Positions 7,436-14,433 of a stretch of DNA of 23,697 bases are shown here, one piece after another. The translations under genes and the position numbers were made by a program. The DNA comes from UBA7398 sp964597305 (GTDB lineage: Bacteria > Actinomycetota > Actinomycetes > Nanopelagicales > Nanopelagicaceae), in NCBI GenBank assembly GCA_964597305.1, contig CAZQWU010000017.1, forward strand, positions 1-23,697. Reading direction: 5' to 3'. Each line of letters begins with the position of its first letter. The stretch's first letter is position 1. The notes under the pieces are model-generated. The model saw only the letters and a list, made by a program, of their open reading frames with translations, had not been told where the DNA came from and made no database searches.

Positions 7436-8569
7436 ATGAGTGAAGAACTAAAACCGGGCGATCGTGGTGATGTTGTTTATTCCATCACCAATACATTAAC
7501 GCGGTTAGGTTTTTTGACCGCGCCAAAAGATCTCTATGACAACGCAGTTGAGGTTGCAATCCGAGCCTTTCAGCAAGAACGTGGCCTCACTGCAACAGGT
7601 ATTGCAAATGCAATGACTATCCGTGCACTCGACGAAGCCCGATGGAAACTCGGCGATCGCACACTTCAATTTCAACCTGCCGGGCAGTTAATGCGCGGTG
7701 ATGATGTTGCAACGCTGCAATCGCGCCTTGTTGATATGGGTTTTGATTGCGGACGCGTGGATGGCATTTTTGGAACGCGTACTGAGAACGCAGTTAAGGA
7801 TTTCCAGAAATCTGCCGGAGTAAAAGTTGATGGACTATGTGGTCCGGCAACGGTGATGGCTTTGATGCGATTGATGCGAACTGTTTCAGGTGGCGCACCT
7901 ACCGCGCTACGTGACCAGGCTCAACGCGAAAAACGCGGCCCAGTCCTCGCCGACAAAGTTATTGTGCTTGATCCAAGTTGGGGTGGATCAACTGTTGGTC
8001 GAGAAGCAAATGGAGTTAACGAATCAAGCATTGTTTTTGATGTTGCGCAGCGAATTGAAGGGCGATTGATCGCGCTCGGTGTTTCTGTATTTCTCACTCG
8101 AAATACCGAACGTTCACCGCTAGAACCAGAACGTATTAGTTTTGCAAATAGCGTGAGCGCCGATCTTGTTATTTCCCTCCACGTTGATAGTTACAAGAAT
8201 GATCGCGCACAAGGTGTAGCGACATATTTTTATGGAAGTGATCACCATGGAATCCACTCCATTGTTGGTGAGCGATTTGCTACGTTGGTTCAGCGAGAAA
8301 TTTGTGCGAGAACAGATTTAGTAAATCTTCGAACTCATGCAAAAACCTGGGATATGTTACGACTGACCAAAGCACCAACAGTCCGAGTTGATCTTGGATA
8401 TATTTCAAATAACCATGATGCTGAGCGATTAGCGGATCCGCAATTTCGCGATCTGATCGCAGAAGCCTTTGTCATCGCAATTCAACGACTTTATTTATCC
8501 GCCGAGGATGACGCCAAAACTGGTACGTTGCGAGTAGAAGATTTACGGAAGGCTGGGATTCGGCGATGA
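7436..8569 (+). CDS. cwlM: CwlM-like peptidoglycan-synthesis regulator with degenerate amidase domain
   Basis: This is a 377-residue protein without a signal peptide, so probably cytoplasmic. It has two peptidoglycan-binding-like repeats (about 6-65 and 85-145) and then an amidase_3-type domain (about 173-355). The usual D-P-G-H-G-G zinc motif reads D179-P-S-W-G-G184, so the zinc histidine is tryptophan. E196 and H249 (S-L-H-V-D-S) remain, and the catalytic glutamate near the end is D319 (V-D-L-G-Y-I-S-N). It is therefore probably not an active hydrolase. In Mycobacterium, cytoplasmic CwlM at the same locus (after trxBA) activates MurA when phosphorylated near its C-terminus; here the tail K-T-G-T-L-R-V-E offers T362 and T364. 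ATG 7436 is preferred over TTG 7430. The stop overlaps the aminotransferase start (ATGA). Confidence 0.87.
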   Translation: MSEELKPGDRGDVVYSITNTLTRLGFLTAPKDLYDNAVEVAIRAFQQERGLTATGIANAMTIRALDEARWKLGDRTLQFQPAGQLMRGDDVATLQSRLVDMGFDCGRVDGIFGTRTENAVKDFQKSAGVKVDGLCGPATVMALMRLMRTVSGGAPTALRDQAQREKRGPVLADKVIVLDPSWGGSTVGREANGVNESSIVFDVAQRIEGRLIALGVSVFLTRNTERSPLEPERISFANSVSADLVISLHVDSYKNDRAQGVATYFYGSDHHGIHSIVGERFATLVQREICARTDLVNLRTHAKTWDMLRLTKAPTVRVDLGYISNNHDAERLADPQFRDLIAEAFVIAIQRLYLSAEDDAKTGTLRVEDLRKAGIRR

Positions 8570-9804
8570 ATGAGATCGAGGGTTTGACAGAGCGCTATGC
8601 GCAACGAACTCTCGGAATGCACGCCAGTGAGATCCGTTCTCTTTTTGCTGTTGCCTCTCGGCCAGAAATAGTTTCTCTCGCCGGTGGAATGCCTAATCTT
8701 TCAGCGTTACCAATGGAGATGATGGCAACTCTCGTTGAAAAACTAGTTAAAGATCATGGTCAAGAAGCTTTGCAATATGGTTCTGGTCAAGGTCACCCAA
8801 AGTTGCGGGAACAAATTCTTGATGTGATGGCGTTGGAAGGAATCCGCGCGCATGCAGATGATGTCGTTGTGACAACTGGATCCCAACAAGCGCTCGACTT
8901 AATTTCTCGAATATTTCTTGACCCAGGTGATGTCGTTCTTGCTGAAGCGCCATCGTATGTTGGGGCGCTCGGAACGTTTCAGCAATATCAGGCGCAAGTA
9001 GTTCACATTGCCCTCGATGACAATGGATTAATTCCGGAAGCGTTGCGGGAAGCTATTCGAAATATTCGATTCGCTGGACGGAAAATTAAATTTCTCTATC
9101 TCATTCCAAACTATCAAAATCCTTCTGGTGTACTTCTTTCAGCAGACCGAAGAACAGAAATTTTGGACATATGCAGAGCCGAGAAAATTTTTGTTGTGGA
9201 AGATAACCCCTATGGCCTGTTGGGGTTCGATCGCCCCTCGCCAAACGCAATGCGCGCCGAAGATGCTGACAATGTCATCTATCTGGGTTCATTCTCTAAG
9301 ACGATCGCACCGGGATTGCGGGTTGGTTGGGCGTTGGTCCCAAAAGAGTTACGCGAAAAATTAGTTATCGCGAGTGAATCGTCGATTCTCTGCCCTTCAA
9401 ATTTCACACAAATGGCGATTTCTAGCTACTTAGCAGATCAACCCTGGCGCGATCAGATTGCTGCCTTTTGCTCACTCTACAAAGCGCGCCGCGATGCGAT
9501 GTTGGAATCGTTAGAAACGCATTTTCCAAGCGGAGCAACCTGGACAAAGCCAGGTGGAGGATTTTATGTCTGGATTACTTTGCCGCCTGAGATAGATACA
9601 AAAGCGATGATGCCACGAGCGATCGTTTCAAAAGTTGCTTATGTTCCTGGTACGGCGTTTTACGCTGATGGTTTGGGATCATGGTCAATGCGGTTGTCGT
9701 ATTGCCATCCAACTCCCGAGCGAATTCGAGAGGGAGTGAAATCACTCGCCCACGTTGTCAAGCAAGAGATGGAGCGACGCGCGAGCGGAATTGCGTTGAA
9801 CTAA
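8566..9804 (+). CDS. PLP-dependent aminotransferase, class I/II (2-aminoadipate/MocR-like fold)
   Basis: This 412-residue cytosolic aminotransferase has fold-type I signatures: S-L-A-G-G-M-P near 37-43, Y-G-S-G-Q-G at 71-76, P-N-Y-Q-N-P-S-G at 181-188, the PLP-ring aspartate D213 in V-E-D-N-P-Y, Schiff-base lysine K245 in S-F-S-K-T, R252 in G-L-R-V-G-W, and a C-terminal substrate-carboxylate arginine in S-M-R-L-S-Y. The pattern is closest to LysN/2-aminoadipate or aromatic/branched-chain aminotransferases, but the substrate cannot be fixed from sequence. It is coupled to cwlM by an ATGA overlap. Its last 4 bases overlap the 3' end of the convergent parB. In Mycobacterium the place after cwlM holds a different gene. 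Confidence 0.9.
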   Translation: MNEIEGLTERYAQRTLGMHASEIRSLFAVASRPEIVSLAGGMPNLSALPMEMMATLVEKLVKDHGQEALQYGSGQGHPKLREQILDVMALEGIRAHADDVVVTTGSQQALDLISRIFLDPGDVVLAEAPSYVGALGTFQQYQAQVVHIALDDNGLIPEALREAIRNIRFAGRKIKFLYLIPNYQNPSGVLLSADRRTEILDICRAEKIFVVEDNPYGLLGFDRPSPNAMRAEDADNVIYLGSFSKTIAPGLRVGWALVPKELREKLVIASESSILCPSNFTQMAISSYLADQPWRDQIAAFCSLYKARRDAMLESLETHFPSGATWTKPGGGFYVWITLPPEIDTKAMMPRAIVSKVAYVPGTAFYADGLGSWSMRLSYCHPTPERIREGVKSLAHVVKQEMERRASGIALN

Positions 9805-10664
9805 CGCTCTATTCTTTTAATAATTCGATGGAGATCTTCCATTGAACCAAAATCAATCACAATTCTTCCGCGTTTCTTCGTCATCTCAATTTTTACTCGC
9901 GTATCAAGTGCGTCACCAATTCGATCACCGAGCTCTTGAACTTCTGGTGAGGCACCCTTACGGAGGTTTGGTTTTTTAGCGGAACGTTGCGGAGTGATCG
10001 AGATTGCCTCTTCGAGTGCGCGAACGCTTAAACCTTCATTAATTACTCGGTTGGCAAAACGTTCAATATCTTCTGCGCTTGTTAAAGCTAAGAGCGCGCG
10101 AGCATGTCCTGCGCTTAACGTTCCTGCAGCTACGCGACGTTGTACTGATGGCGGTAAATTAAGTAATCGAAGTGTGTTGCTGATTAATGGCCGACTTCTC
10201 CCAAGTTTTATTGCTAGTTGGTCGTGGGTATAACCAAAATCAGTGAGAAGTTGGTTATAGGCCGCTGCCTCTTCAAGTGCATTAAGTTCACTGCGGTGAA
10301 TATTTTCTAATAGCGCTTCGCGAAGTAATTCATTATCTGGTGTTTGGCGAATAATCACTGGAATAGTCTTCAAACCAGCGAGTTTTGCTGCTCGCGTACG
10401 GCGCTCACCCATAATCAGTTCGTAGCGATCGCCTTTTTTACGAACAACTGGCGGTTGAAGAACTCCAACTTCTTTGATTGATGCTGTGAGTTCGGCGAGT
10501 TGATCTTCATTGAAAATCGTTCGTGGTTGTTTTGGATTGGGATCAATCAAAGACAACAACACTTCATCTCGATCTGCGACAACTGTTTCACTTCCTACAG
10601 CTTTTATAGATGTAGGAATAAGAGCATCGAGATTTCTGCCGAGCCCACCTTTACGTGTAGACAT
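9801..10664 (-). CDS. parB: Chromosome-partitioning protein ParB
   Basis: ParB binds parS, slides as a CTP-dependent clamp and helps load condensin, working with ParA to segregate origins. The 287-residue protein has the N-terminal CTP-binding domain with G86-E-R-R-T-R-A92 and E120-N-I-H-R124. A helix-turn-helix covers about 146-168 (T-H-D-Q-L-A ... S-R-P-L-I-S-N), and a C-terminal dimerisation segment ends I-I-K-R-I-E-R. The ATG at 10664 overlaps the parA stop by one base (TGATG); a TTG three bases upstream also exists. It is the last gene of the rpmH-to-parB operon and meets the aminotransferase gene tail to tail with no room for a terminator. Confidence 0.97.
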   Translation of the reverse strand: MSTRKGGLGRNLDALIPTSIKAVGSETVVADRDEVLLSLIDPNPKQPRTIFNEDQLAELTASIKEVGVLQPPVVRKKGDRYELIMGERRTRAAKLAGLKTIPVIIRQTPDNELLREALLENIHRSELNALEEAAAYNQLLTDFGYTHDQLAIKLGRSRPLISNTLRLLNLPPSVQRRVAAGTLSAGHARALLALTSAEDIERFANRVINEGLSVRALEEAISITPQRSAKKPNLRKGASPEVQELGDRIGDALDTRVKIEMTKKRGRIVIDFGSMEDLHRIIKRIER

Positions 10665-11566
10665 CAACTGATCTCTTTTACTGTATGTAATACCGCAGCG
10701 CCACGATTAGCAATTTCGCGAGCAACAGCCATATATGTTTGTGCACCTGTTGAGAGTGGATCGTATGTCATAACAGTTTGTCCATAAGAAGGAGCTTCAG
10801 AAATTCTTACAGCTCGTGGAATAGGAATATCAATTAATTCTTTTGGATAATGCTGTCGAACATTATCTGCAACATCATTTGCTAATCGAGTTCTTCCATC
10901 AAACATTGTCAGCAAAATTGTTGTAAGGCGAATATTAGGATTGAGATGTTCTTGCACAAGGGAAACAGTGTGAAGTAGTAATGCTAATCCTTCTAACGAG
11001 TAGTATTCACATTGAATTGGAATCATTAATTCTTCTGCAGATACAAGAGCGTTGATTGTTAATAATCCAAGTGACGGCGGACAATCAATAATGACGTAAT
11101 CAATTCGCTCACCTTTACTTGCTCGTTCTTGTAAAAAATTATTGAGCGCTTTTTTTAATCGCACTTCTCGTCCCACCATAGAAACTAATTCGACTTCGGC
11201 GTTTGCAAGAGATTGTGTTGCAGGTGCACATTCCAAATGTGGAAAGCCGTGAACCTTTACAACTACCTCGCTCATTGGAATATCGCGAGTAATTACTTCA
11301 TACATTCCAGCGACCTCATCACGGTCGATTGAAAAGGCGGTGCTCGCATTTCCTTGTGGGTCGAGATCAATAACGAGGGTTCGAAGCCCGCCCATCGCCA
11401 GGGCTGCCGCCACATTTACCGCGGAGGTGGTCTTACCTACCCCGCCCTTCTGGTTTGCGACCGTGAAAATTCGGGTAGTGATGGGTTGAGGCATCGGCTC
11501 TTTAAGGCGGCGAGTGCCGATAACCCGAGGGCTCTTCTCATTTGATGTTTCACGTGGAACGCTCAC
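10664..11566 (-). CDS. parA: Chromosome-partitioning ATPase ParA
   Basis: This is a 300-residue ParA/Soj ATPase. It has a deviant Walker A K40-G-G-V-G-K-T-T47, the switch motif D-L-D-P-Q-G-N just after residue 65, and Walker B I-I-D-C-P-P-S. Residues 1-24 precede the conserved core; they are read from a GTG at 11566, and an alternative ATG at 11494 would give a 276-residue protein. The longer form is plausible because the preceding gene ends only 10 bases away. A parS-like site overlaps codons 3-8 (read as V-P-R-E-T-S). It is cotranscribed with parB and acts on the nucleoid as the ATP-dependent partner that moves ParB-parS complexes. Confidence 0.95.
   Translation of the reverse strand: MSVPRETSNEKSPRVIGTRRLKEPMPQPITTRIFTVANQKGGVGKTTSAVNVAAALAMGGLRTLVIDLDPQGNASTAFSIDRDEVAGMYEVITRDIPMSEVVVKVHGFPHLECAPATQSLANAEVELVSMVGREVRLKKALNNFLQERASKGERIDYVIIDCPPSLGLLTINALVSAEELMIPIQCEYYSLEGLALLLHTVSLVQEHLNPNIRLTTILLTMFDGRTRLANDVADNVRQHYPKELIDIPIPRAVRISEAPSYGQTVMTYDPLSTGAQTYMAVAREIANRGAAVLHTVKEIS
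11546..11561. promoter_or_regulatory. parS-like ParB-binding site (degenerate)
   Basis: TGTTTCACGTGGAACG matches the bacterial parS consensus TGTTTCACGTGAAACA at 14 of 16 positions and the actinobacterial 14-mer core at 13 of 14. It lies in the first codons of parA. It is probably bound by the ParB encoded next door. Confidence 0.75.
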
Positions 11567-11576
11567 GTGCGCGAAG

Positions 11577-11993
11577 TTATCTAACTTTGGTGACTTCGAT
11601 GATGCGGCTGGTGGGCGCGTCGTTGTTTTTTAGCTCATGGAGCGCGCTTTTTGCGCCTTTTGGAAGGGTAGTTTTTAGTAATTCTTGTTGGGCCGACTCC
11701 CCTTTAATTGCCAAAAGAGATCCTCCCGGTTTAATCAGGTGCCATGTCGAGGCAATTAATCGATCAAGTGGCGCTACNNNNNNNNNNNNNNNNNNNNNNN
11801 NNNNNNNNNNNNNNNNNNNNNNNNNNNNNNNNNNNNNNNNNNNNNNNNNNNNNNNNNNNNNNNNNNNNNNNNNNNNNTCAATGTGGCGCTCCCAGATTCG
11901 ATCTGCCTCACCAGGGCCGATGAGGCCGCGCTCTATGCCTCGACCTCGAAGGGCTTCGGCATACCGCTCTAATGTTTCACGTGAAACGGTCAA
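11577..11993 (-). CDS. rsmG: 16S rRNA (guanine-N7)-methyltransferase RsmG, interrupted by assembly gap
   Basis: RsmG (GidB) methylates 16S rRNA G527 using S-adenosylmethionine; its loss gives low-level streptomycin resistance in many bacteria. The N-terminal part (T-V-S-R-E-T-L-E-R-Y-A-E-A-L ... I-W-E-R-H-I) and the C-terminal part (L-I-K-P-G-G-S-L-L-A-I-K-G) fit the family. The middle is hidden by 100 N. By alignment from memory with E. coli RsmG (207 aa), about 85 codons lie between the visible ends, so the true gap is probably near 250 bases, and the SAM-binding loop is unseen. The TTG at 11993 overlaps the jag stop (TTGA); a TTG at 12014 is an alternative. A perfect parS core lies in codons 3-8. 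Confidence 0.9.
   Translation of the reverse strand: MTVSRETLERYAEALRGRGIERGLIGPGEADRIWERHIXXXXXXXXXXXXXXXXXXXXXXXXXXXXXXXXXXVAPLDRLIASTWHLIKPGGSLLAIKGESAQQELLKTTLPKGAKSALHELKNNDAPTSRIIEVTKVR
11778..11877. other. Assembly gap (100 N, unknown length)
   Basis: Exactly 100 undetermined bases lie inside rsmG. The round number is the usual placeholder for an unsized scaffold gap. Coordinates beyond it are therefore offset by an unknown amount relative to the real chromosome. Confidence 0.98.
11974..11987. promoter_or_regulatory. parS ParB-binding site (perfect 14-bp core)
   Basis: GTTTCACGTGAAAC is a perfect palindrome identical to the actinobacterial parS core. It sits inside the 5' end of rsmG, where it encodes V-S-R-E-T. 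It is about 4 kb from the likely origin and about 430 bases (not counting the unsized gap) from the second parS-like site in parA. Confidence 0.92.
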
Positions 11994-12466
11994 GCGGGAA
12001 GTACCACCACGCAACGATCTGGGTCTTCGCCCTCCGACTCGCTCGTTAAACCTGTGCTCTGAATAGTGTCGTGGATGATTTTCCGTTCAAAGGCGTTCAT
12101 TGGTTCTAGTTTGACCGCAACCCCAGTTGATTTCACCTCTTCGGCGATTTTGAGCGCAAGTTCTGCCAAGCTCGCTTTTTTGTTCGTTCTAAAGCCATCG
12201 ATATCGAGCATAAGCCTGCTTCGCTCACCTGTTGAGGTTTGGACAGCTAAGCGAGTGAGCTCTTGAAGTGAATCAAGGACCTCTCCCTCGCGCCCAACGA
12301 GGTCTTTAAGGTCTCCGCCCTCAATAGAGACAGTTGCGCGATCATTTTCGATACCGATTTCAATATCGCCATCGAGATCTGCGATATCAAGCAACCCTTC
12401 AAGGTAATCAGCTGCTACATCGCCCTCTTCTTCCAGGCGTTTTGCTAATGGTTTCTCTTCGCTCAT
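11990..12466 (-). CDS. jag: Jag/KhpB RNA-binding protein (KH-R3H domains)
   Basis: This 158-residue RNA-binding protein has a KH domain with the G-x-x-G loop G58-R-E-G61 (about residues 38-110) and an R3H domain around R128-K-I-I-H132 (about 115-158). The Jag_N domain of Firmicute Jag is absent, as in other actinobacteria. Homologues form KhpA/KhpB complexes that bind many small RNAs and influence cell division and elongation; its exact targets here are unknown. The start is ATG 12466, with an in-frame ATG 12 bases upstream as alternative. It lies between yidC (62-base spacer) and rsmG (4-base TTGA overlap if rsmG starts at 11993). Confidence 0.93.
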   Translation of the reverse strand: MSEEKPLAKRLEEEGDVAADYLEGLLDIADLDGDIEIGIENDRATVSIEGGDLKDLVGREGEVLDSLQELTRLAVQTSTGERSRLMLDIDGFRTNKKASLAELALKIAEEVKSTGVAVKLEPMNAFERKIIHDTIQSTGLTSESEGEDPDRCVVVLPA

Positions 12467-12527
12467 TGTTATCCCCATTCGATTCTGTCTTAATTATTAT
12501 ATTTTATGCGTTATTGCCCTATTTAAC

Positions 12528-13424
12528 CTATTTACGCTTCTTCTTTTTCTTTGGTTGGTGGCGCTGTCCTTTCGGTTCTTCAGTCGCGACAGACCCACTC
12601 TCACCTTCAACTACCTCGCCTTTTGCTGCCTTCTTTTTTTGTAACTCTTCCCAAGCTGGTGATCCCGGAGTTGGGTTTCGTTTAATCACATAAAACTGTT
12701 GGCCCCATGTCCATAGGTTTGTCGTTGACCAATAAATCAAAACTCCAACTGGAAAGTTAACGCCTGAAATAGCAAAAATAAGTGGGAACAGATACAACAT
12801 AATCTTTTGTTGTTGCAACATCATGTTGTTGGTTGTGTCCATCTTGGGCATACCTTTTGTCATCAACTGACGTTGTGTTGTAAATGTTGTTGCTGACATA
12901 AATGCAATGAGTAGTACAGTGACGATTTTTACTGTCGTGTTTGACGATCCTAAAAATGTTTGTGAGATTGGCGCGCCAAAAAATTTTGCCCCGGCAGCAG
13001 AAACTACATCAGCTTCAGAGAGGACTCCGTGTGCCACTGGTGGATTTTTTCCAATGCCGTTCAATACAGTAAAGAGCGCAAAGAATATTGGTGCTTGCGC
13101 AAGAATGGGAAAACAGGACGCTAAAGGATTTGTTTTATGTTCTTTATATAACTTCATTAATTCTTCAGATTGTTTTTGACGATCGTCTTTATATTTAGTT
13201 TGAATAGCCTTCATATGTGGTTGAAGCGCAGTTAATGCACGTTGGCTCTTAATCTGTTTAACAAAGAGCGGAATTAAAATGATTCGAATAAGAATAACGA
13301 GTCCGATGATGGCAAAACTCCATGAAACACCACTATCCGCACCAAAAATCGGTGTCAGGCCTTTATGTATGCCAACAATTACCGCCGATACGATGTCGTA
13401 CAGTGGATTAAGAATAAAGCCCAT
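12528..13424 (-). CDS. yidC: Membrane protein insertase YidC (Oxa1 family)
   Basis: YidC inserts and folds membrane proteins with or without SecYEG. The 298-residue protein is the short Gram-positive type without a large periplasmic domain. It has N-terminal hydrophobic segments (about 6-22 and 36-55) with the groove arginine R47. A cytoplasmic hairpin (56-100) rich in Lys/Gln/Glu follows, then helices at about 104-124, 165-182, 208-226 and 227-243. The tail from 250 is hydrophilic and ends in a run of lysines and arginine (291-298), which in related proteins contacts ribosomes. The ATG at 13424 overlaps the yidD stop (TAATG) and has a strong AGGAGGT at 13431-13437. No signal-peptide cysteine marks it as a lipoprotein. 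Confidence 0.96.
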   Translation of the reverse strand: MGFILNPLYDIVSAVIVGIHKGLTPIFGADSGVSWSFAIIGLVILIRIILIPLFVKQIKSQRALTALQPHMKAIQTKYKDDRQKQSEELMKLYKEHKTNPLASCFPILAQAPIFFALFTVLNGIGKNPPVAHGVLSEADVVSAAGAKFFGAPISQTFLGSSNTTVKIVTVLLIAFMSATTFTTQRQLMTKGMPKMDTTNNMMLQQQKIMLYLFPLIFAISGVNFPVGVLIYWSTTNLWTWGQQFYVIKRNPTPGSPAWEELQKKKAAKGEVVEGESGSVATEEPKGQRHQPKKKKKRK

Positions 13425-13675
13425 TATTTGACCTCCTGCAGAGTGGTGGAATCCCATTGTTTTTCAATGGTTTGAGGTGGGTAATCAACGCCGCCATGTG
13501 ACCATGGATTGCATCGAATAAATCTCCATAGACCTAAAAACACACCTTTTACACCATGCTGTCGAATAGCAATGAGTGTGTATTGGGAACATGATGGGTA
13601 GTACTTACATCGTGGCGCAAAAGCTGGTGAGACCCACTTTTGATAAATCTGAATCATTATTTCTAACGCTTTCAT
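13424..13675 (-). CDS. yidD: Membrane protein insertion efficiency factor YidD
   Basis: This is a small 83-residue DUF37/YidD protein. It has the conserved cysteines C23 and C29 in R-C-K-Y-Y-P-S-C-S-Q-Y and C55 in R-F-I-R-C-N-P-W, the H-G-V-x-K-G segment near 40-44, and G-G-V-D-Y-P-P near 61-67. An amphipathic N-terminal helix probably lies on the inner face of the membrane. It assists YidC-dependent insertion in E. coli. It overlaps rnpA by 4 bases (ATGA) and yidC by one base, so expression is likely coupled within the operon. Confidence 0.96.
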   Translation of the reverse strand: MKALEIMIQIYQKWVSPAFAPRCKYYPSCSQYTLIAIRQHGVKGVFLGLWRFIRCNPWSHGGVDYPPQTIEKQWDSTTLQEVK

Positions 13676-14031
13676 GGTGTACCTACATGTGCAGGTTTTC
13701 GCTCAGAGAGTCGTTGCGCTAGTTTTTCAAAGAGTGATTTTGTGTCGTGTGAATAGTCGAAAGTATTTTCAATTGCGCGCACTACCACCATGGAATCATT
13801 TGGCAACAAATGCAAATTTTCCCGCGAGAGATGTCGAAGTTGTCGCACTACTCGATGTCGAGCAACTGATCCGCCGATGACGCGCGAAACAATAAATCCA
13901 ATTTTTGGCGCGGTAAGTGTGGTGTCTGTCAACGCATATCCGGCGAGTGATTTCGTGGAGACGCGGGCGCCGCGGTGTGTGGTTTTTTTAAATTCGGCGC
14001 TGGACGTTAAACGATTATCTGATGCGAGCAC
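13672..14031 (-). CDS. rnpA: Ribonuclease P protein component
   Basis: This is the 119-residue protein subunit that helps the RNase P RNA cut the 5' leader off pre-tRNAs. It starts with the typical L-A-S-D-N-R-L-T-S-S-A-E-F. It carries the RNR-motif region A57-R-H-R-V-V-R-Q-L-R66, which contacts the RNA, followed by V-V-V-R-A near 87-91. The start is GTG at 14031, three bases after the rpmH stop, with no independent promoter visible. The C-terminal end overlaps yidD. Confidence 0.95.
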   Translation of the reverse strand: MLASDNRLTSSAEFKKTTHRGARVSTKSLAGYALTDTTLTAPKIGFIVSRVIGGSVARHRVVRQLRHLSRENLHLLPNDSMVVVRAIENTFDYSHDTKSLFEKLAQRLSERKPAHVGTP

Positions 14032-14034
14032 GAG

Positions 14035-14172
14035 CTACGCAGAGATACGAGCGCGACCTTTAGCGCGGCGAGCAGAGAGAACTGCGCGACCACCGCGTGT
14101 AGCCATTCGAGCACGGAAGCCGTGCTTCTTTGCGCGCCGACGATTATTCGGCTGGAAGGTGCGCTTTGTCAT
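14035..14172 (-). CDS. rpmH: 50S ribosomal protein L34
   Basis: This 45-residue, extremely basic ribosomal protein starts M-T-K-R-T-F-Q-P-N-N-R-R-R-A-K-K-H-G-F and ends G-R-A-R-I-S-A, the standard L34 sequence. The ATG at 14172 has GAGGAG at 14178-14183 with a 6-base spacer. It is the first gene of the leftward operon running to parB. An overlapping plus-strand frame is open across it but is only its shadow. Confidence 0.98.
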   Translation of the reverse strand: MTKRTFQPNNRRRAKKHGFRARMATRGGRAVLSARRAKGRARISA

Positions 14173-14262
14173 GATTGCTCCTCTTTCTGCTTTCTAAACT
14201 TCGAACTACTCCCGGTCAGGTCGAAATAGGACCGTCCGTTTCCGGGGCCACAGCGGGGGCTA

Positions 14263-14292
14263 AAGGTAGCCAGTGTGGATAACCACTTGCAA
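14263..14292 (-). promoter_or_regulatory. Candidate rpmH promoter containing a DnaA box
   Basis: Read leftward, TTGCAA (14292-14287) and TACCTT (14268-14263) are separated by 18 bases and would start transcription about 85 bases before rpmH. A perfect DnaA box (14274-14282) lies in the spacer. The two hexamers are only moderate matches to the -35 and -10 consensus, so this is a prediction. Confidence 0.35.
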
Positions 14293-14419
14293 TTCGCGGT
14301 TAATCGCTCTACGGTGCGCCTCTATCCACAGGCTAGCCCGTAAAAGGGTCTGGTTTTTTGGGGTAGAAGGCTCAAGCGAGGGTTTAGACCCCACAGCCTG
14401 TGGATAACTTTGTGGATTC
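14274..14419. promoter_or_regulatory. DnaA-box cluster upstream of dnaA
   Basis: Perfect boxes TGTGGATAA lie at 14274-14282 and 14399-14407. A one-mismatch box CTATCCACA is at 14322-14330, and a weak one (TGTGGATTC) at 14411-14419. They occupy the 261-base rpmH-dnaA spacer and could mediate DnaA autoregulation or form part of a bipartite origin. The spacer also contains a short hairpin, GGGT-TTAG-ACCC, at 14380-14391. Confidence 0.8.
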
Positions 14420-14433
14420 TCTTGGAGGTTTAA

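Noticed and set aside
11542..12066. Plus-strand frame running through the assembly gap
   Set aside because: It is antisense to rsmG and only continuous because undetermined bases contain no stop.
13790..14197. 135-codon plus-strand frame over rnpA and rpmH
   Set aside because: It is antisense to two certain genes, with arginine-rich low-complexity sequence that mirrors rpmH codons.
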